Program-made: the position numbers and the translations under genes
Assembly: GCA_017526525.1 (NCBI GenBank)
Contig: JAFXRG010000062.1
Span: 53,766 to 117,765 of the forward strand
Source: Clostridia bacterium
Lineage (GTDB): Bacteria; Bacillota; Clostridia; Christensenellales; Aristaeellaceae
Direction of reading: 5' to 3'
DNA length: 64,000 bases
Part shown: positions 57,935 to 64,000 of the stretch, in pieces
Position numbering within the stretch: position 1 is the first letter of the stretch
Layout: the number at the start of each line of letters is the position of its first letter
The notes under the pieces: generated by a model
The model's input: the letters and a program-made list of their open reading frames with translations, nothing else
Told to the model about the DNA's origin: nothing
Database searches by the model: none

Positions 57935-59040
57935 TATCTTGCCAGCTCGATATTCAACATTTTCTGCTCAGTGTTTACTTTCTGAAGCTTTTCTTGTAAT
58001 GAAGACTCGTTCTTATATCTTTCTGTTATCGCGGGATCATCTGGAATCAGGAATCCATTTGTAATACAACCGGGCAAAGCAAATTGTCTTTCTTTTCCAG
58101 CAGCTGAGAAGGTTAAATATTCTCCGTCCTGTTTGCTGATGGTCACTTCTCCGTAAAGCTTTGTTTTTATTGTTTTTCCTTCAAAGCGGTACTGTGGAAG
58201 CTCTGCGATTTCCTTTTCAAGAGCGTCCATCTCATCCTGAAGCTTTTCTAATCGGTCTTGAAGCTCCGAAGCTCTTTTTTCACGTTCTGCCTGGGACGAG
58301 TCTCCAGATTTTCCTGTTTTACGAGGCGCAGGCTCATAAAGCCCATCTCTCATAAACTTATAAACGCCAAAGCAATAGATCAGATCAGTTACCAGAATGT
58401 GATGACTTTCATCCTTCCAGTTTACTTTTCGTTCTGAATCCTTAGCCAGCAATTCAGGGCATGCTTCAACTTCTGCCAGCAATTCATCGCACATCTGATA
58501 GTAAAATTTCAGTTTAAAGTTCGCACCATATCCAATATCAGTATCAAAGTCCATATACCTGGCAAAATAATGAGCAGGAGTGGACTTAAACAAATAATTC
58601 CGAGACGGAATGATTAGAGCTAAATATGTGATAGCAACCCGCACATCATGGGTGTATTTCCATTTCCCCGGAAAATGCTTTTCAAGCAGACCGTTTATAT
58701 CATCAACAAAACGAAGAATATTATTCTGCTTTTCATCCAGATCTTCTGTCTCAGTTAGGAGACTCTCCAATGCTTTACGAACTGCTTCTGGCTCCTCTTT
58801 TGCAAGCAACGCCAATCCATTTCCGGGAGATACTATCCGGTTGTTGATCAGATTAAAAGTCTTTGAAAAGGAACGTCTAATCATTCCCGAAAGATCTGGC
58901 GCAGCCAAATCCCATTCTTTTTGAACCTGTTCAACAGCCTCCCACTTGTAGCTTTCATATCCATCCTGGTTGGGATTTTGAAAGTATCCAAAGTGATCAA
59001 TATAGTTCCGGAAAAGAAGATCAATGTTTTGCTTGTTCAT
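57931..59040 (-). CDS. Unknown defence-operon protein B with coiled coil
   Basis: A 369-residue protein. Helical N-terminal two thirds (NIDLLFRNYIDHFGYFQNPNQDGYESYKWEAVEQVQ; SRNYLFKSTPAHYFARYMDFD). A coiled coil lies at about 250-285 (SELQDRLEKLQDEMDALEKEI), and a small beta domain follows (KTKLYGEVTISKQDGEYLTFSA ... FALPGCITNGFL). ATG 59040 is 6-7 bases after GGAG; ATG 59043 is too close. No family recognised. It sits 12 bases after the DUF262 gene. Confidence 0.62.
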   Translation of the reverse strand: MNKQNIDLLFRNYIDHFGYFQNPNQDGYESYKWEAVEQVQKEWDLAAPDLSGMIRRSFSKTFNLINNRIVSPGNGLALLAKEEPEAVRKALESLLTETEDLDEKQNNILRFVDDINGLLEKHFPGKWKYTHDVRVAITYLALIIPSRNYLFKSTPAHYFARYMDFDTDIGYGANFKLKFYYQMCDELLAEVEACPELLAKDSERKVNWKDESHHILVTDLIYCFGVYKFMRDGLYEPAPRKTGKSGDSSQAEREKRASELQDRLEKLQDEMDALEKEIAELPQYRFEGKTIKTKLYGEVTISKQDGEYLTFSAAGKERQFALPGCITNGFLIPDDPAITERYKNESSLQEKLQKVNTEQKMLNIELARY

Positions 59041-59052
59041 CATGTTCTCCTT

Positions 59053-60795
59053 TTACTTTGCCAGGTCATTGTCACGAAGATAGTTGATAAAGGCATCCAG
59101 AATTATTTTTTGCCGGTTCAGAATGTCTTTTTCAGTAAAATCAGCATTTGTTTCCGCAAGTTCACGGAGTTCGACTACTTTTGTTCCTTCTTTTACCTGA
59201 CCGCGCTTGTTAATGTACCCCTTATAGTAATTTGCTTTGTCGGCAAACCGATAATCAGAGGCACGAATGTTTACCCGCTTTTCCAGAAGCGCTTTATTTC
59301 CCAGCTTCTCAACGTAGCGTGGATTTGAAAGCGGGTTAGTGGTCTCTTTTTCGTTGCGGTTTCTTGCATAAATGTGTTCAATCTCAAGAACGGTTTCCAT
59401 TGGGAAAAGTGGCTGCTCCGGCATGGTGTAAGCCCACCATGTCAGCATAGCCTTCGTAATAGGACGCATATTATAAAAATCGAAAAGTTCAAAGCGATTT
59501 CGGACAGCATCTAAATCAAACTTGTTTTCTTTGAACTCAACAGGGATGTTGTTCACAATATTAATCATTTCGGCGTATATCGGTGTACGGAGCATGTTAA
59601 CACCAGGATTGGTTACAGCGTATGTCCAAACGAAAGCGATTGTCTTATCTAGGAACTTCAGGAAGGCTTCATCCTCAAGCATTCCATCCGCATCCTTATT
59701 CTGCATGTAATATACTGAGACAAAATAAGTCCACATGCCGTTAGGAGCATAGTTCAGGACATAGAGCTTCCGGAGAATCTCATAGGAAAAACGTTCATTA
59801 TTCTGGTTTGAGACATCATTCCAAAAGTTTGCCAAACCAATCAAATTGTCGAAAACGCCATCGGTTTTTAACAGCTTATATGAATCTTTCTCATAAAATC
59901 GGCGCAAAGCTTCTGTTGTTGATGAGCTTATTCCTTGTTTAGCCCTCTCATAATACATGTATCTGGTAAACAGTTCGTCCATAGGCGTTCCACGGAGAGG
60001 ATGAAAAATCTTCTCAGCCAGGGCTTCAAGATCCTTCCATTTTTCAATGAACAGATCCTTCTCACCCTTGGCAGAATATATTTTATAAAACTGCGCTTTG
60101 AAAATATCAGAGTCCGAAAGAGGGAGTCCACGATCGTTGAGCGTGGAGAAAATACGTAGCGCGGTATCCTGTGTTTCTGCTTCAATTGGCAACAGGATAC
60201 AGTTGTTCATAATCCGTGCCGGGAGATATGCGGCATAGGACGGCCATTCACTGCAGAATTTTTCAATCTTTTCCACAAAGAATCTGAATACGCTGGCATA
60301 TTTGCTTTTGTATTCTTTTTTCACTTCTCCTGTGCGTAGGATTGTCATAAACTCTTCTTTATCATCGTCTGTAGAGACCTGAGAATCAATCTTCAATTGA
60401 TCCATTTTCAGGTTTCCGAATTCATCTGTTTTCCAGATACATTTTGAAATGGAATTCCTAATACCCTGTGAATTGTCATCTTTCATATTCAGGAATTTGG
60501 TATAAAACGCACGGAGCATAAGCATCAGCGTTGTTAATCTCTGCTGACCGTCGATGATTTCAAGCTTTCTTTCATTTTTATATGTGACGATAGGCCCCAG
60601 AAAATACTCGTCATCTGGGTTGAACTTGTCACAGGAATCATCAGGGAAAGAAAACGCAAAAATATCATCCCATAAAGTCTGACATTCTGTTTCGCCCCAG
60701 GCATAAGGCCGTTGATAATCCGGAATCAGGAAATCAGATTTCTTATCCGAAAAAAGCTGGTAGATCGTTTGCTGGTCGATGTTAAGCTTAGACAT
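59053..60795 (-). CDS. DUF262/DUF1524 nuclease (GmrSD-like)
   Basis: A 580-residue protein of the GmrS-GmrD fused type, associated with restriction of modified (for example glucosylated) DNA. DUF262: FLIPDYQRPYAWGETE (residues 23-36) and LEIIDGQQRLTTLMLML (D82, R85), the nucleotide-dependent part. The C-terminal DUF1524 HNH-type block is LEIEHIYARNRNE ... KLGNKALLEKRVN. ATG 60795 is chosen; the TTG at 60837 has no ribosome binding site. It is the first gene of the eleven-gene operon. Confidence 0.88.
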   Translation of the reverse strand: MSKLNIDQQTIYQLFSDKKSDFLIPDYQRPYAWGETECQTLWDDIFAFSFPDDSCDKFNPDDEYFLGPIVTYKNERKLEIIDGQQRLTTLMLMLRAFYTKFLNMKDDNSQGIRNSISKCIWKTDEFGNLKMDQLKIDSQVSTDDDKEEFMTILRTGEVKKEYKSKYASVFRFFVEKIEKFCSEWPSYAAYLPARIMNNCILLPIEAETQDTALRIFSTLNDRGLPLSDSDIFKAQFYKIYSAKGEKDLFIEKWKDLEALAEKIFHPLRGTPMDELFTRYMYYERAKQGISSSTTEALRRFYEKDSYKLLKTDGVFDNLIGLANFWNDVSNQNNERFSYEILRKLYVLNYAPNGMWTYFVSVYYMQNKDADGMLEDEAFLKFLDKTIAFVWTYAVTNPGVNMLRTPIYAEMINIVNNIPVEFKENKFDLDAVRNRFELFDFYNMRPITKAMLTWWAYTMPEQPLFPMETVLEIEHIYARNRNEKETTNPLSNPRYVEKLGNKALLEKRVNIRASDYRFADKANYYKGYINKRGQVKEGTKVVELRELAETNADFTEKDILNRQKIILDAFINYLRDNDLAK

Positions 60796-60886
60796 TGTGC
60801 CATCGTCCTTCCGCGTTTTAGTTGTCCGTGAATTCAATCCCGGTCATTTTTTTCTTGGCTTTTTATCCCTGCTGTAAAGAATCGTC

Positions 60887-60919
60887 GCGTTATTTGGCCC
60901 TCTCTTTCTTGTCAAATAA
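60887..60919 (-). promoter_or_regulatory. Possible promoter/operator of the defence operon
   Basis: TTATTTG (60890-60896) and CAAATAA (60913-60919) are perfect inverted arms. On the minus strand TTGACA (60915-60910) overlaps one arm, and 17 bp on lies TAACGC (60892-60887), a poor -10 that overlaps the other. It looks like a weak promoter held by an operator. Confidence 0.42.
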
Positions 60920-60927
60920 CAGCTTGT

Positions 60928-62856
60928 TCATATTCCTGCGTCTTCGATATCGGGGCCAACATAGTTCCTGATTCTTTCTTTCAAGGAATCTGAGGCCTCA
61001 GGATTAATAAACCACAATGAATATGCCATGCTTTGTGCATCTGTATAATAAACAAGCCGAGTTTTTTCTTTACTCCACAGGAAGGCACGAAGATTATCAC
61101 CCTCCTGCAGTTGTGGCTCTCCATATTTTTCTGTTAGCTTGTTCAGCAAATCATCACCGTTCTGATTTGTATCAAAATCAATTGTTGCAGCATAGGTGTG
61201 TGAATCCTGCTCATTCGCATGTCCGGACTCATCAACACCGTAATAACAATAAAGGTTAAATTCTCGGCATATCAGTCCGCCATATTTTTTTACTGGCGTT
61301 GTGATGCATTGTCCTGCCAAACCCTTTGATTCATATCTATATGTAGTTTCTGCTCTGGGGGCAAATGCGTTTAAGATTTCCTCATCACCCAGATAAATGC
61401 TTGCATAATCCAGCGGAGAGTCTGCGAAGAACTGATAGTGAAACTCATCCACAAAACCAAGGTTCAGAAGTGCTGTACAATAATCAACGTATGAACCACC
61501 CCAAGGAATATCCAGCACCATAATCCCGGAAGCATCATCGTGGCTGATGTCTGCTGTATTGCTTTCATCCATCATGGCGGCTTCGAAAGGAACCTCATCT
61601 GATTTTTCTTCTGCCGGATTATTACTGTATTCTTCTGGCAACGATGATAAGCTTGTGATTTCCATTCCCATGCCATCAATGAACATAACAAACACTTTGC
61701 ATCCGTCTCTGTTTACAGCTTCAGCGTGGATGTTGCTCCGATCCGTAATATCAAAGTCAAATTGTATCATCTGAGCTATATATGTATTGAGATCCGTAGC
61801 TTTCGCATTTGTTATAAAGGCATAAAACCCAGCCCTACTGTTTGAAAATGTATCATTACTGATCTGTGGCTCTTCTCCAGAATTAAGGATGGGTTTAGGC
61901 AACAACATACCAATCCCGTAGTCATACCACCCTTGAGTGTGCTCTTCAGATGGTTGCTCTGGTTTCGGCTTTTCACCTGTATCGGCTGCTCCCGCAATAG
62001 GAGCCATGCAGGAAACCTCAAGGCCAAGACTGTCATCATACATAATGAAGACTTTATATCCTTCAGGATTCGATGCTTCAGCATGAATATTGCTTCTGTC
62101 ATTTATTGTATAACCAAATCGCTTTATTGATCTGATATAGGTTTCAAGATCAACAACCTTAGCATTTAGCACAACAGCATAGAAGGCATCCCTGTTGTTC
62201 ATCATGTCTTCTTTAATCTGCAGTTCCTCGCCAGATTTCAATTGGGGCCTTGGTAGAAACATGCCAACACCATAATCATACCAAGCCTCATTATTTCCAT
62301 TTTTTCCAGCACTTGCTTCAGTGGGAGTAACAGTTTCAGAGGCGTCTCCATTTGTCTCATTTTCGGATTCCGGATATGAATAAGTCAGATTGTTTTGCTT
62401 GCAGAACTCTTCAGCATAACTTCCCTTAACGACAATGATGTTATTTATACGGCTGGCTGAGAATGCCTTTTTGTCAATCTTTTTTACACTGGCAGGAATG
62501 GTCAAAGTAGTAAGTGCCATACAGTTATTAAAAGCGCCTTCACCGATGGATATGATTGTTTCAGGCAGTGTCAGATTAGAAAGGGATCTCCAGTACGAGA
62601 AGGCATAATCATAGATTCCCGTAACAGTATGACCGTCAATTTTATCTGGAACAGAGAAAGATGTTAATGACATCCTTTTCTTATCAAAGGAGTCTTTTTC
62701 ATGGTAGCCGGCAAAAGAAACCGTTTTATCTTTGTTGATTATATATTCGTAAATGCCGCTCACCTCAACACGAGGCTTGGAACCAGCCCCGGCAGCATAA
62801 GAAATGCCTGAAAAAAGTAAAGCAACTGTTAAAACAAGACAGATTATCTTTCTCAT
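60928..62856 (-). CDS. Secreted BspA-like leucine-rich-repeat protein with duplicated unknown domain
   Basis: A 642-residue exported protein. Signal peptide MRKIICLVLTVALLFSGISYAAG. Residues about 30-165 are BspA/LRR_5 type repeats (LTLPETIISIGEGAFNNCMALTTLTIPASVKKIDKKAFSAS). Two copies of a domain of about 100 residues follow (WYDYGVGMFLPRPQL ... NDRSNIHAEASNPEGYKVF and WYDYGIGMLLPKPIL ... TDRSNIHAEAVNRDGCKVF). A C-terminal part of about 220 residues ends it. CGGAGG precedes the start. Probably surface-exposed. It lies upstream of the defence operon on the same strand with a 132-base gap. Confidence 0.82.
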   Translation of the reverse strand: MRKIICLVLTVALLFSGISYAAGAGSKPRVEVSGIYEYIINKDKTVSFAGYHEKDSFDKKRMSLTSFSVPDKIDGHTVTGIYDYAFSYWRSLSNLTLPETIISIGEGAFNNCMALTTLTIPASVKKIDKKAFSASRINNIIVVKGSYAEEFCKQNNLTYSYPESENETNGDASETVTPTEASAGKNGNNEAWYDYGVGMFLPRPQLKSGEELQIKEDMMNNRDAFYAVVLNAKVVDLETYIRSIKRFGYTINDRSNIHAEASNPEGYKVFIMYDDSLGLEVSCMAPIAGAADTGEKPKPEQPSEEHTQGWYDYGIGMLLPKPILNSGEEPQISNDTFSNSRAGFYAFITNAKATDLNTYIAQMIQFDFDITDRSNIHAEAVNRDGCKVFVMFIDGMGMEITSLSSLPEEYSNNPAEEKSDEVPFEAAMMDESNTADISHDDASGIMVLDIPWGGSYVDYCTALLNLGFVDEFHYQFFADSPLDYASIYLGDEEILNAFAPRAETTYRYESKGLAGQCITTPVKKYGGLICREFNLYCYYGVDESGHANEQDSHTYAATIDFDTNQNGDDLLNKLTEKYGEPQLQEGDNLRAFLWSKEKTRLVYYTDAQSMAYSLWFINPEASDSLKERIRNYVGPDIEDAGI

Positions 62857-62888
62857 CGTACATAAACCTCCGGATCTCTATCATAGAA

Positions 62889-62948
62889 TCATTCCCAAAA
62901 CCGGTTTGTAAAAGCTGTCAGATAATCAATGCGTTCTTCTTGATTCAT
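62889..62948 (-). CDS. Tiny ORF C (19 residues)
   Basis: MNQEERIDYLTAFTNRFWE, ATG overlapping the stop of ORF B (ATGA). Such coupling suggests real translation, or that B and C are halves of a frameshifted gene. No family recognised. Confidence 0.4.
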   Translation of the reverse strand: MNQEERIDYLTAFTNRFWE

Positions 62949-63007
62949 CTGACTACACGGTCTGTGAAATCTTCAAAATCCTTTTTCATGGCTTCATATG
63001 TCTCCAT
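62945..63007 (-). CDS. Tiny ORF B (20 residues)
   Basis: METYEAMKKDFEDFTDRVVR, after GGGGTGG. Stop overlaps ORF C. Acidic-basic helix. Function unknown. Confidence 0.42.
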   Translation of the reverse strand: METYEAMKKDFEDFTDRVVR

Positions 63008-63032
63008 GATAAACCACCCCTTGTGTTTGAAA

Positions 63033-63170
63033 TCACATCTGTTCCTGCTGTTCCATCAGCAGGTCATAAAAGTCATCAATACCGATCAGCGTAAGGCTAC
63101 TTTCGCCTTGTTCCGAGCTGTCAGCATTTGGCTCATCATTCAGGTGCCTGGAATTAGGCTCACAATCCAT
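63033..63170 (-). CDS. Small acidic protein ORF A (45 residues)
   Basis: Begins MDCEPNSRHLNDEPNADSS and ends FYDLLMEQQEQM; a strong AGGAGG site precedes ATG 63170. First of three small ORFs behind the promoter at 63233-63261. Similar small acidic proteins are common on integrated elements of Clostridia, but I cannot name the family. Confidence 0.5.
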   Translation of the reverse strand: MDCEPNSRHLNDEPNADSSEQGESSLTLIGIDDFYDLLMEQQEQM

Positions 63171-63232
63171 ATGTCAGCCTCCTGCTCACAACTCTGAGCA
63201 CACATAACAACGATCACAGCATAATATCCTAT

Positions 63233-63261
63233 ATTATAAGGGAAAATGCCTGTTTTGTCAT
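63233..63261 (-). promoter_or_regulatory. Minus-strand promoter for the small ORFs and BspA-like gene
   Basis: ATGACA (63261-63256), 17 bp, TATAAT (63238-63233). It may also feed the defence operon, since no strong terminator is seen on the way. Confidence 0.6.
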
Positions 63262-63331
63262 CTTTTTGAACTGTTTTTACAAAGCTTCCAGCTTGATTGT
63301 CAGCTTTTTTCATCAACCCCAAAAACATCAC

Positions 63332-63370
63332 CAAAACCCCCTTGCGCTCTCCGAAGGGGTTTTGTATAAT
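63332..63370 (+). promoter_or_regulatory. Promoter of the LexA-like gene overlapped by a palindrome
   Basis: TTGCGC (63342-63347), 17 bp, TATAAT (63365-63370). AAAACCCCCTT (about 63333-63343) and AAGGGGTTTT (about 63354-63363) form a long inverted repeat across the promoter; as RNA it would also resemble a bidirectional terminator for transcription crossing the region. Confidence 0.62.
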
Positions 63371-63382
63371 CAAGCCACATCG

Positions 63383-63396
63383 CGAACGGCTGTTCA
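63383..63396. promoter_or_regulatory. LexA/DinR-type SOS box
   Basis: CGAACGGCTGTTCA fits the Bacillota SOS consensus CGAAC-N4-GTTCG in all but the last base. It lies 13 bases after the -10 hexamer of the LexA-like gene, so binding would block that gene (autoregulation). Confidence 0.75.
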
Positions 63397-63417
63397 CGAT
63401 AGAAAGAAGGTGAGGCC

Positions 63418-64000
63418 ATGAGGCACAAGAACCCGGAGTACATGAAGGAAATCATTGACTTTGTTGATCGTTTTTACGAGAAACACCGTTGCTTTCCCTC
63501 ATGCGGACAGATCGCAGCGAACACCTCCCTGCAGCGCACTGCCGTTTACAACTACCTGGTAGCCATGAACGATTCCGGGATGATTGAGTATGACGGGCAG
63601 CACATCCTGACGCCATATATCAAGAGCCAGCACACAGATACCCGCCCGATCGGCATTGTTGGTTCCATCGCCTGTGGCTTACCTGTTGATTCTGAAGCCC
63701 AACTGGAGGGATACATGAATCTTCCAATCAGTCTGGTTGGCAACGATGAGATGTACATTCTTTATGCTTTTGGCCAATCAATGATTGGCGCAGGGATCGA
63801 CGGCGGCGATATGGTGCTGGTCAAAAGGCAGGAGACTGCTCGCGACGGCGACATCATCGTTGCTTATGTGGATGGCCTGGGTAATACTCTCAAGAGGCTC
63901 AAGCATGAAGGTAATCAGATCATCCTTCACCCGGAAAACCCGGATGAACAAGACATTTATGTGGATGATGTTAGAGTCCAGGGGGTTGCTGTGATGGTGA
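63418..64000 (+). CDS. LexA-like SOS repressor, truncated by the window end
   Basis: 194 codons are present with no stop. Residues 1-65 are a LexA-type winged helix (EIIDFVDRFYEKHRCFPSCGQIAANTSLQRTAVYNYL). The C-terminal S24 peptidase domain has the cleavage site IACGLP (Cys86-Gly87), the nucleophile in FGQSMIGAGI (Ser121) and the general base in NTLKRLKHEG (Lys159). Cleavage at Cys-Gly rather than Ala-Gly is seen in UmuD. AGAAGGTGAGG precedes the start. An SOS box lies just upstream. It may be the host LexA or an element-borne repressor; adjacency to a defence region favours the second. Confidence 0.9.
   Translation, partial: MRHKNPEYMKEIIDFVDRFYEKHRCFPSCGQIAANTSLQRTAVYNYLVAMNDSGMIEYDGQHILTPYIKSQHTDTRPIGIVGSIACGLPVDSEAQLEGYMNLPISLVGNDEMYILYAFGQSMIGAGIDGGDMVLVKRQETARDGDIIVAYVDGLGNTLKRLKHEGNQIILHPENPDEQDIYVDDVRVQGVAVMV

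Larger units (their letters stand above)
62857..63417. other. Divergent region between the BspA-like gene and the LexA-like gene
   Basis: Apart from the three small ORFs and the two promoters listed separately, a further minus-strand frame (63140-63397) overlaps both promoters and is not supported. Confidence 0.5.

Noticed and set aside
43187-60795. BREX or DISARM system
   Set aside because: No PglZ, BrxC-type ATPase, DrmA/DrmB (DUF1998) or PglX is present. The Mod and Res are of type III form.
63140-63397. 85-codon minus-strand ORF
   Set aside because: It covers both divergent promoters and the palindrome; no ribosome binding site.

Overview
The window looks like a chromosome segment of an anaerobic Bacillota, class Clostridia. 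The reasons are an oxygen-sensitive class III ribonucleotide reductase with its radical-SAM activase, lysine/diaminopimelate synthesis through DAP dehydrogenase, an IscS/IscU-type Fe-S pair, several MATE exporters, strong AAGGAGG-type ribosome binding sites, and many TTGACA-N17-TATAAT-like promoters. The family or genus cannot be fixed from the sequence.

Layout, left part (1 to about 35,475), GC-rich and core-like. It starts inside atpD and runs through a short epsilon subunit (atpC), an M18 aminopeptidase, dapA-dapB-ddh, nrdG, NrdR-type operator sites and nrdD (with a fused thioredoxin-like tail), and trxB. Next come a lone ImmA/IrrE-type metalloprotease, a CNNM/CorC-type membrane protein, and an autoregulated MarR gene next to a MATE exporter. 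An O-acylation cassette follows (SGNH hydrolase, DUF4358 lipoprotein, MBOAT acyltransferase, DHHW protein). An ABC-F gene has an attenuator-like leader. Fe-S assembly genes are followed by a metY-cysK sulfur operon behind a Met/Cys-rich leader peptide and a terminator/antiterminator. The rest of this part holds larC, a thioesterase, an HD hydrolase, two more MATE proteins, an SDR and two GNAT acetyltransferases.

Boundary (about 34,580 to 35,545). A tRNA-Arg(CCU) gene is preceded by two degenerate copies of its 5' half at about 258-base spacing, each with a small upstream hairpin. Base composition and coding style change here, which suggests an integration hot spot.

Right part (about 35,500 to 64,000), visibly more AT-rich and accessory. 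It has an HU / YbjQ / histone-H1-like regulator cluster with a flavodoxin, a membrane protein with an EF-hand-like loop, a cluster of small unknown genes with a 13-residue peptide, and a secreted protein with two Ig-like and three C-type-lectin domains. An eleven-gene, tightly coupled minus-strand defence operon runs from 60,795 to 43,187: a DUF262/HNH (GmrSD-like) nuclease, two unknown proteins, a SNF2 helicase with an N-terminal PLD-like region, two DUF4391-type proteins, a DUF4365-like protein, two paralogous type III methyltransferases, one Res subunit, and a deoxyribosyltransferase-like protein. Upstream lie a BspA-like repeat protein and three tiny ORFs. The window ends inside a divergent LexA-like repressor gene with its own SOS-type box.

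The strongest candidates for something not yet described are the extended dual-methyltransferase type III system, the Met/Cys attenuator upstream of metY-cysK, and the tRNA-Arg-like repeat array.
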